Assembly: GCF_949987535.1 (NCBI RefSeq)
Contig: NC_080073.1
Span: forward strand, 21,572,116 to 21,636,115
Length of the DNA stretch: 64,000 bases
DNA from: Balaenoptera acutorostrata
Lineage: Eukaryota; Chordata; Mammalia; Artiodactyla; Balaenopteridae
Reading direction: 5' to 3'
The notes beneath the pieces are model-generated. The model saw only the letters and a program-made list of their open reading frames with translations. It was not told the origin of the DNA and did no database searches. Below are positions 55,219 through 64,000 of this stretch, in pieces. How positions within the stretch are numbered: the first letter of the stretch is position 1; every line of letters begins with the position of its first letter. A program made the position numbers and the translations under genes.

Positions 55219-56106
55219 CAAATTGATGTTTTTTATTACAAAATATCATATACTTGTTTTAATTTCAAACTTGAAGAAAATATATAACATAAAAACATAG
55301 TTGTGTCCTATAAGCGTAACATTACCAGATAAATTGTTAATTTATTGTATAGCAGTTCAGATTTTTTTCTATGCCTATAGTAATTTTTTTAAAAACAGCA
55401 TCATATTACAAGTACAGTTTTACAACTTATTTTCTCACCAAAACCTCTTGGGCCTCACCCTTTGTCAGTGTATATTGATCTACCTCATAAAGATGTATGT
55501 TTTACAAGGTGGATTGAAAAAAATTGCCTCACCTTCCTGGATGTTTAATTTTTTTTTTCTATATTTGAGAAAATTACTCAAGATTCTTCCTTGTATTCAT
55601 AAAAGCTTAATGTTAAGCAATAAAGATTCCAGAATTGTTTCGAACTATTAGTTTAAAGATGGAACAAAGCTTCAAACATCAGTCTTTAAGAGCTTTCAGA
55701 ATTGGAATAACGACTTCCTTTGGTACAGTAGAAAAGTTTTGATGTTTTTTCTAAACTATCAGTGGAGAAAATCCTGTTTTTAAAAATTTCAGTCACTGTG
55801 GGCCTATATTCTGTAAGGTGAAATAAGGTGAATTACTAAGGGAAAAAAATTAATTAAGAAAATATCTATTACTAGAGAGATGAAATAAGAGATACAAAAG
55901 TATACATTCGTATTTATTCTTAGATTCATCAGACATAAAACTACTCTATCAAGTTTCAATCCAAGTTTTTAAACACTGACTTAAAATTTCTGTTCTTAGC
56001 TTGTCCCAAGTTCTGGTAACAGAGTTTCTAGATTACCCCTTGAGTAACACTGATCTGGAGTTCTATCAAAGGAAGTGCTGCCTCCACACTTACTAATAAG
56101 GCAAGT

Positions 56107-56460
56107 TGGGCTTCCCTGGTGGTGCAGTGGTTAAGAATCCGCCTGACAATGCGGGGGACACGGGTTCGAGCCCTGGTCCGGGAAGATCCCACATGCTGAG
56201 GAGCAACTAAGCCCATGTGCCACAACTACTGAGCCTGTGCTCTAGAGCCCACGAGCCACAACTACTGAGCCCAAGCACCACAACTACGGAAGCCTGCGCG
56301 CCTAGAGCCCGCGCTCCACAAGAGAAGCCAGCGCAATGAGAATCCCACACACGCAACGAAGGGTAGCCTCTGCTCCACGCAGCTAGAGAAAGCCCGCATG
56401 CAGCAATGAAGACCCAACGCAGCCAAAAATAAATAAAATAAAATAAATTAATGAAAAAAA
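56107..56460 (+). mobile_element. CHR-type SINE
   Basis: Forward copy starting ttgggcttccctggtggtgcag. Duplication 'aataaggcaagt' at 56095-56106 and 56461-56472. Confidence 0.92.
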
Positions 56461-56734
56461 AATAAGGCAAGTCATTCATAGTCCTCTATGATCTCACAAA
56501 ATGCAGTCCATTTCCAGAGAGAAAAATCTTTTAACACATACATGGAGTTTGGAAGATGATGCAAAACTTAATCCACCTTTCAGCACAAAGTTTGTTGCGC
56601 CCTTCATCCCCCATGTTTCTAACTCCATTCCTATGCCCTCCTCTGGATTTCCATAGGTCTTTTCTACTCCTCTTCCTTTGTGCCACGTGGAGCAGGAAAA
56701 AGAAAGGTATGTGCCTCTGCAAAAATGTATTTGC

Positions 56735-56880
56735 TCATGTCATCCCCACAACAGCCCAATGAGGTACATAGTGCTATTATATCTCCATTTTACAGAATCT
56801 GAGAATTAGAAAACTCAAGTGATTTGCCAAGTCATGTAGCTGTTGAGAGAAAAGCAGGAAATAGATCCTGACTTGTCACA
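56735..56880 (-). repeat. MIR
   Basis: Reverse MIR remnant (ctccattttacagaatctga, gtgatttgccaagtcatgta). Confidence 0.6.
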
Positions 56881-58619
56881 CTGCAACTCATAAACTGCTA
56901 CCACCTTGTTGTTCCATGAGCAGTGTCTCCACAGTAAGGGGAGCAAACAGGATTTTTAAAAAATACGTTAATGAAAATTGAGTGGATATATGCTAAGCTC
57001 AGATTCCCTTGCTCATTACTTATTAAAGATAATGGGCCCAGTTTTCTTTCATTTACCTGTGGCAGAAAGGCAGAGAAGCAGGCTTCAGTCCAAACACAGG
57101 CCAAGATAACCCTTATTTAGGATACTACCTAGTCTTACATGGTTGCCCACGAGGTTGCATTATTTATTGCTCTATGAGCTCATCAGTAGACCAAGTACAT
57201 TTCTTAAATTGTTTTCTAGTCAATGAAATGTCCCATACCAGCGAACAGACTTGTTACCATCACAGATAATGATAATGAACTAAATATTGATCAGGAGCAC
57301 TGAAAATATCTATTGATCCTTCCCCATTTCTGATTGCTCGGGGCAGTACGATGACATGAAGTTTATATGCTATTCTACCCATGCCCTGAGGAGTCCTCTC
57401 AGGATTCAGCTCTCTGAGATGTCTGTGCTTGTGGCCTTTGCTCTTTGATTCTCTTTGGAAAGAGTAAATCTGAGATTAATCTCATGGTAGAACCTGAGTC
57501 CACTTCCAGAATGTCCTTATTACACTTCCATCCTCTTCTACCTTTGGTGATTCATTGAGCGAGTCTATCTTCCCTGCAAAAGAAAATAGGAAATATGCAT
57601 GAGTCCTGTGATGGTGATACTTACCTGAGTGCTGTTCTTAACACTAACACACCTACAAACACATTCTCACCATTTCCTTCTGCTTTCGGATACCAGCAGC
57701 CTTGACAAGGACCGTATCCTGGGACCTGGGAGGGGATGGGAGTTGACCTAACTTAGGAGTTTCCGATAATTATCTTTTCTTGAATACTTATAATATTCAT
57801 GAAGTGCCCAAGGCTTAAAAGTTTTGTGATTTCCAACTGAGGCATTTGGAAATGTGTTGCTGTGTTTGGGAATCTCCTAATGATTTGGAAGTACTGCTGG
57901 CTGGCATTTAGAAACCAGGGACATTAAACATACTGCAAAGGCATGGGATAATCCAACACGACAAACAGTTGTTTTATCCCACCTGTCTGAAACACCCCAC
58001 TGAGAAGCCCCGGGTGACGTATCTAGGAAGAGGTGTTACATCAACCCCTATGGGCTTGATGCTTGATGCTTGTGTGGGCTGCTTTCCGGTATTTCAAGCA
58101 GAGATTTCTCAATTTTGGAGGGAGGAAGGGGGAAGTGAAGGAGATAATTGTTTTCTGAGGGTGGGGGAGAGATTTATGTAACTTGAAAAACCACATATCC
58201 AACAACTATTAAGACACCAGCTATGTGTCAGTCACTGTCCTAGGCGGTGAAAATACAGTGTCTTCCTGAAACTTACAGCGAAATGAGGAAGAAGCAGAAG
58301 GGAGCAATTGGAATAACTTAAAATGATCATTAATCCTATGGGGGCCAAGAGTGGTGAGAAGAAAGGGGACGTGGATAATACCTTAGGTTTGTGGGGACAC
58401 AACGGGACCTTTCTGGCAGTGATGCTGAAGGCTGACTTAGGGATTGGTAAGAAAAGATCCAGTTAAGCGAGAAGGAAAAGAAGCTCTCCTAGGGCTTAGA
58501 GAATGGCGTTATGTCATTTGCCATGGCCCTAAAAGCCAGGAGAAGCTTAGCCGGTTTTTAGAAACTGAAAGAATAGGAGGACAGATTATTCCAGAATTAA
58601 GGAAATATAGGTAATAAAG

Positions 58620-58990
58620 AAAGCTGTCATTTTTGAGCTCTCATTAGAGTTGCAACGATGGGCTAAGTGCTAAACATACATTACTTCATTTAATCCTTCC
58701 TTCAACTGTATGACAGAGGTGGTCTTATCCCAGAAAAGGATATAAAGGAGTTCCCTGGTAGTCCAGTGGTTAGGACCCCACACTTTCACTGCCAAGGGCG
58801 TGGGTTCAATCCCTGGTCAGGGAACTAAGTATCCCGCAAGCTGCGCGGCATGGCCAAAAAAAAAGAAGAAGAAAAGAAAAGGATATAAAGAGGTTCAGGA
58901 AGGTTACTGTGGCCTTGGTGGCATGACCATGCAGAAAGTAAGTTGTAAAGCTAAAATTCAAACCTACATCTGTCTGCCTCCAAATCTCAT
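58620..58990 (-). repeat. MIR interrupted by a short SINE
   Basis: Left half (gggctaagtgctaaacatac, cttcatttaatccttccttc) and right half (gaggttcagg...taagttgtaaagctaaaatt) flank the SINE at 58748-58875. Confidence 0.65.
58748..58875 (+). mobile_element. Short tRNA-derived SINE inside a MIR
   Basis: Short form with only the tRNA-like head plus A-rich tail. Duplication 'gaaaaggatataaag' at 58733-58747 and 58876-58890. The flanks are the two halves of one MIR. Confidence 0.93.
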
Positions 58991-59639
58991 GCCATCTATT
59001 ACCATGATATTATAAACAGCAATTGCTCTCCAAGCACCTCCCTTCAATGGAAACCAAAGGAAATGAAAAGGTAAGAGAAGGCGCAAACAGGAGTCAGCCT
59101 GGGGAGGAGAAAGAGGAAGGGCCAATGGGAGGGATGGAAATCAGATTGGCATGGTTAAAATAAACAGGGCAAAGAACAGTCCAGGACAGTCTGCAGTTCA
59201 TGAGTTTTCAAGATGTGCAATTCAGAGACTTCTGATCAGGGTGTGGCTTGAAGATATTCCTAATGAAGGTCTAGTTAACAGCCAACTGGGCAGGAATTAC
59301 CTTTGCAAAAAGGGTGGCAGAAAAGAGCAAAGGCATATGAGGGATGCCCTGGAAAGTCCTATGAATTAGACTAGCTTTGTAGCCTGCCAACCGTTGTTCT
59401 CTCCCAACACAAACACAGAACTTTTCCTGGAAAACCATTCTTTATGTTGTCCTCTCCTCAATTTCAGGAGAAAATGGTTGCATAAGGAGATCAAAGATTG
59501 GGAAGCCAGAGTGAGAAAGATCTCATCAGGGAGACTGGCAGCCCCAAACTGAGAAGGGCATTCCCAGCAGCCTTTCAATTACCACGGAAGGAGCCTTTCT
59601 GGGAGCTGATAGTGTGTGTCTGGGCAGACATCACCATCT

Positions 59640-59890
59640 TCATAAAGCAGTGGTTAAATGTGTGGGCTTTAAAGTCAGGCAGATCTGGAGACAGGCCGCC
59701 AGGCTTGGAGTCAATCCCAGCCCCACGGCTCTCTGGTTGTATGAACTAGGGTAAGTTTCCTAACCTCCAAGGGCCTCAGTTTCCTCTGTAGGACACATCA
59801 CACCAGGGTATTTTGTATGCTGAACAAGATAATGCACTTAAACAGCTGGGCGCAGCATGTGATCCCCAACAGATACTTCACAATATAAAT
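59640..59890 (+). repeat. MIR
   Basis: Forward MIR (ggctttaaagtcaggcagat, cctaacctccaagggcctca, gtttcctctgtagg). Confidence 0.65.
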
Positions 59891-59999
59891 TATTCCCTAA
59901 GAAAGTGGTAAGTGATGTTGAGCATTAAAGGAGATCTAGAAAACTGGGGTTCTGAGGATTTGCACTGCTTTAGTTTAGCCACTGAAATGACAACATTAT

Positions 60000-60170
60000 T
60001 GAAACGACTCATCATATGTCTCAGGTACTGTCGTGGGCATTTGGAATGTTTCTTTTTCTTATTTAATCCTCACAGCAAGTTTGCAATGATTAATCCCAAA
60101 CAAAAGCTCGAGGAAGTTGAGTAGTTTGACCAAGTCAGATACCAAGAAAGTACCCAGACCTGGATAGCAA
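60000..60170 (-). repeat. MIR
   Basis: Reverse MIR remnant (tcaggtactgtcgtgggcat, tatttaatcctcacagcaag). Confidence 0.5.
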
Positions 60171-60469
60171 TTAACAAATGCATTCAACGGAAGTTTTGTA
60201 AACGATGAATTCGTGCCCCTCTTGAGTCCACCATGGAGGGAGGCTGCACCAAGATTAACCCGAGAAATCAAACTGATTAAGGTGTTTTCCTGACCTTTCA
60301 ACCAGAGCTCTCCTGCAAGGCCAGGACTTGGGCAGGGTGCGCTTACAAGAGACTGAGACTGAGTGCCTTCTGAAACTGGGTGCCCTAGCTGCCTGCCTGC
60401 TTCACCTGGGCTTGGCCCTGCAGCTGCCTTTTCATGTGCATGAGAATGCAAACAAGCCAGACAGTAGGG

Positions 60470-60670
60470 TGGCCAGATTTAGCAAATGAAAGTGGAGGAT
60501 GCCCAGTTAAATTTGTAAAATAGCTCTAATGTTAAATTTTTGTAATTTATTGAAGGAAAAAAAAAAAGCTGGATACAGGACATTCGGGGCATCCTGGAAA
60601 AAAATCAGTGAGAGACACCAAACAAAACCATTGTCCCATAGATACAGGACACCTGCACCTGGCAACCTTA
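60470..60670. repeat. Old terminal-inverted-repeat DNA element
   Basis: Ends ggtggccagatttagcaaat and cacctggcaaccttac are complementary-like, with ggatgcccagttaaattt inside. A second copy is at 62226-62345. Family name not certain. Confidence 0.5.
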
Positions 60671-61348
60671 CTTGCCAGGCCTCTGTCCAAGGGCAGGTGG
60701 GACTCTAAGAGATGCTTAGGAAGCTTTTGGAGATGGTGTGCTTGGGAGATAGGTCTTACACCCTTCCCGGGCTGGCAGAGGTTGGCCCTGCTCAATCCAG
60801 AGCCTTTCTTCAGATCAGAAACCTTCCAGGTTAGCCCAGTTCGGTCTGTAAACATGCACAGAATGTGTTGAAGCTCTTCTGGAAGGGCACCCCTGAGAAA
60901 ACCTTTCCTCAGTTTTCTCTGGCCTAGAAAACAAGTGCTTACAAAATGGGTCAATGAGGACACCTAAAGCTCTGCTTAGGTTATTGCAGGCAGGAGGTTT
61001 CTGATCCGCCACCTAGTGAAACTGAATTCAAACATGGAAGTACAAACAAGTTTCAGAGGTTTTTCAAAAAAAAACACCTTACTTTCAAATGCCCAACAAT
61101 TTGATTTATTAGCTATGTCTTCTTGGGGAAGTTGTGTAAGTTTTTTAAAACAGCATTTTTCTATAAAATAGAAATAATAATTGCACCAATCTCACAGAAT
61201 TTTAAGGATTCAGTAAAACCATGAACATAAGGAGGTGAGCACAGTGCCTGGGCACAGTCAGCCCTTATCAATGTTTGTTGTCATTATTGTTTCTAATGCG
61301 ACGCTGCAAAGAAGTGGAAGAAAAGAGAGTTGTTATTAATAATATTTA

Positions 61349-61647
61349 GGGGCTTCCCTGGTAGTGCAGTGGTTGAGAATCTGCCTGCCAATGCAGGGGA
61401 CATGGGTTCGAGCCCTGCTCCGGGAAGATCCCATGTGCCGTGGAGCAACTAAGCCCGTGTGCTACAACTGCTGAGCCTGCGCGTCTGGAGCCTGTGCTCC
61501 ACAACAAGAGAGGCCGCGACAGTGAGAGCCCCGCACACCGCGATGAAGAGTGGCCCCCGCTTGCCACAACTGGAGAAAGCCCTCGCACAGAAACGAAGAC
61601 CCAACACAGCCAAAAATAAATAAATAAACAAATACTTTAAATAATAA
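61349..61647 (+). mobile_element. CHR-type SINE
   Basis: Forward copy starting ggggcttccctggtagtgcag. Duplication 'taataatattta' at 61337-61348 and 61648-61659. Confidence 0.92.
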
Positions 61648-61984
61648 TAATAATATTTAATATTACTATAAACTTTATTAATAAAATTAAAATAGTAAAT
61701 ATCAATAATATTTAACATTCAGTGAGTGCTATGGCCGGGATTAGGGTGAAATGAGTGAGGTACTTACTCAGGTGCAAAATGTAAGGGGACACCAGAAAAC
61801 CCAGTTGACAAGATAAATAACATTTTAATGAAGTCTTTTAAAAATAATCAAAACTTAGGCAAAAAAAAAAAAATCCATGATGAACAAAATATCAAAATTT
61901 AAAATAAGTATAATAATCAGTATTACTGATTATTCCTTTTACCTCAGGCTCTAACGTAGCTTAGCTATGTGCTAATAGGTCATC

Positions 61985-62130
61985 CTAAAAGCCAGAGGAG
62001 GCAAGTGTTAAATACATCCATTTTACCGATGAGAGAAAGGAAACCCAGAGGAACTGCTCAGATACACTGCCCAGGGCCACATAACCAAGTATTGATATAA
62101 GGCCAGAAATCTACTCCAGATTGGAACGAT
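61985..62130 (-). repeat. MIR
   Basis: Reverse MIR remnant (catccattttaccgatgaga, cactgcccagggccacataa). Confidence 0.5.
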
Positions 62131-62225
62131 TCTAAAGCTCATGTCTTGCTCTCTCTCTTTTCCCTTTCACAAAGGGATGCAGGCTAACATTTTTCTACTC
62201 CAGGGTGTAATTTCAGTTGTGCTGT

Positions 62226-62345
62226 GTGTAGAATCGCCAGATTTACCAAATAAAAGTAAAGGATGCCCAGTTAAATTAGAAGTTGAGAAAAACAAATTTT
62301 AGTATGTGTATGTCCCATACATGTCCTTTATTTTATCTGACAACC
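62226..62345. repeat. Old terminal-inverted-repeat DNA element
   Basis: Ends gccagatttaccaaataaaa and tattttatctgacaaccctc, with ggatgcccagttaaatta inside, as in the copy near 60470. Confidence 0.55.
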
Positions 62346-63360
62346 CTCCTCCCTGCCCCATCACTAAGGCAACCATTTTAATAAACAGAATTTCAAAATG
62401 GAATAGAGCTGCTGGATTAAGCCTGCCATGTCTGTACCTGAGCACAGACCAGGAAGAGTAAATGGCTGTAATAGAGTAATGAGGGCCAATAACAAAATAA
62501 AAAATAGAGGAAATTGGCTAAAAATCTTAGGCTTAAAGACAAAGGGATGGTTTGAGCTTCATCTGGCTCTACCAAAGCCCTTTTTTAGCCTTTAATGAGA
62601 TGCTCTGGGATAAGAAATTACAAGCCTGAGTTGAAATAAAATAAAATGCTTTAGATGTTCTGTGTTGCGTGTCCTACAAATGTTATTTGTTATTTTGAGA
62701 TCTCCAGTTCCGGGTGACATAAATTATTCCTTTGGCAGGACAATAGTCTGAACCCCAGTGATTTGCTTCCATTCATAGTGCAATGAAAATGATTGAGAAC
62801 ATAAGAAATTTGTTCTTTAAAAACAGTGGTAATCATGCCCACCTGGAGCCAAAACATTAGCAAATTTCAGCTCCTTGGAGCTCAGTAAATTGTCAGAAAT
62901 TATTTCTTCTAATAATGTTGCCGCATGCAGAAGGAGAAGGGGAAAATATTTCAAGGCCAACCTGAACTTTAAGTAGTATTATGAGGAGTTAGGTTTTTAA
63001 TTATGTAAGAGTGAATCGTTAAAATATGTCAATGGATTTTTAGGAAATTGCATGACTTGAACAACCATTTCAATTTCTAATTCACACCCTACCTACCCAG
63101 TGAAAATTTTCTAGATCTCTCCCAGGTAAATGGATCCTTCCCAGAGCACTACCTAACACTTCACACAAGCCACTCATTTCCAGGTTACTGGTTTGTACGT
63201 GCGTGTATGCTCCCAGGGATATTTATGCTTACCCCCCTCCCCTACTAGTCTGTGAGCTCTTAGAAATCGGGGGCATGTTTTATTTAAATATGTGTTCCAT
63301 TTAGAGTCTAAAACCAATTCCTTGTCCAGCAAGTGGTTGTGGAATTGTGTAGTATTTACA

Positions 63361-63784
63361 TGCTATATTAGTTTGCCAGGGCTGCCATAAACAAAGAACC
63401 ACAAACTATGGAACTTACCAGAAATGTATTGACTCCCAATTCTGGAGTCTGAGATCATGTGTGGGCAGGACTGGTTTCCTCTGAGGTACGTGAGGGGCAG
63501 TCTCTTTCACGTATCTCAACTGGCTTCTGGAGGTTTGCCAGCAATCTTGGGCATACCTTGGCTTGTATCAATAGAAGCATCACCCTGATCTTGCCTCCAT
63601 CTTCACGTGACATTCTCCCTGTGTGCATGTCCCAGTGTCCAAATTTCCCTTTTTTAGGTCCCACCTCACTTTGACTACACCTGTAAAGACCCAATTTCCA
63701 AGGAAGGTTGCATTCTGAGGTACTTACTGGGGGTTTGGACTCCAACATATGTTTTTCTAGGAGGCTCAATTCAATGCATAACAC
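63361..63784 (-). mobile_element. MaLR-type solo LTR (endogenous retrovirus-like)
   Basis: Read on the - strand it starts with TG (tgttatgcattgaattg) and ends in CA (aaactaatatagca). Internal text matches MLT1/MST-type LTRs of ERVL-MaLR (cctccagaagcca, catggcagccctggc-like). No internal viral genes are present, so it is a solitary LTR. Subfamily not determined. Confidence 0.65.
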
Positions 63785-64000
63785 ATACCAAATGAAGAAG
63801 AAAAATCACCCGAATCCGAAAGATGTATTTTTGAGGTTCAAATAACATAAAATTGTAGGTTAACAGGCTCTAGCTGATTTATAACTCTCTAAGCAGCAGA
63901 GATTCTTGAGGGAAGGATTGGGGGCGCGGTTAATTCTGATTCAAAGTTACCCTGAATAATGACATCGAAGATACCTCAGTCAGATCAGGATATTGACATG

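Larger units (their letters stand above)
54141..64000 (+). other. Intergenic sequence downstream of FRMD4B
   Basis: No exon-like coding block was recognised. The region holds SINEs at 54916, 56107, 58748 and 61349, several MIRs, two copies of an old terminal-inverted-repeat element near 60470 and 62226, and a MaLR-type LTR at 63361. In human the next gene in this direction is LMOD3, tens of kb away, which fits an empty tail (from memory). 57000-58200, 59000-59640 and 62350-63350 show nothing I can name. Confidence 0.7.

Noticed and set aside
63455..63784. 109-codon - strand open frame at the right end
   Set aside because: It lies within a MaLR-type LTR. These LTRs do not encode protein.
1..64000. 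CRISPR arrays, operons, phage or plasmid features
   Set aside because: No regularly spaced repeats with unique spacers and no bacterial gene organisation. The window is vertebrate DNA.

Overview
This window is vertebrate nuclear DNA from a cetartiodactyl mammal, most likely a whale or dolphin. It is intron-rich and AT-rich, with long introns, GT-AG splice sites and abundant retroposons. At least 17 copies or fragments of one tRNA-derived SINE type are present (head reading 'cttccctggtggcgcagtgg', body of 'ccacaactactgagcc' units, AATAAA-rich tail). This is the CHR family known from whales, hippos and ruminants. No ruminant Bov-tA or pig PRE-1 copy was seen, and the L1 3' ends look like cetacean L1. 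The species call is inference.

The only protein-coding gene I can support is FRMD4B (FERM domain containing 4B, also GRSP1), on the + strand. Sixteen coding exons between 8062 and 52528 join in frame with canonical splice sites and encode the last 841 residues plus stop. The first roughly 190 residues and the promoter lie upstream of the window. The encoded part runs from the end of the FERM middle lobe (8062-12199), through the FERM C-lobe (13658-31451), a linker and the coiled-coil/CUPID cytohesin-binding region (33047-34790), into a long Ser/Tyr-rich tail (37331-52525) ending in ...GTLV, a class I PDZ-ligand pattern. The 3' UTR starts at 52529, with the best poly(A) signal at 54115-54120.

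Layout: 1-8061 is the 3' part of an upstream intron; 8062-52528 holds the exons and introns (largest intron 13745-29676, smallest 33181-33276, 96 nt); 52529 to about 54140 is 3' UTR; 54141-64000 is intergenic, with SINEs, MIRs, DNA-transposon fossils and one MaLR-type LTR at 63361-63784. Many retroposons still show target-site duplications, which date them as comparatively young insertions.

No previously undescribed multi-gene system is visible. The observation most worth checking is an unassigned 89-nt open block at 51260-51348 with a strong acceptor and a GTAAGT donor. If used as an exon it would shift the last coding exon into a second open frame and replace the PDZ-ligand C-terminus. Secondary points are two poly(T)-only insertions with flanking duplications (one 3 nt past a splice donor), a tailless SINE fragment, and a pair of TGATGTCA motifs in the large intron.
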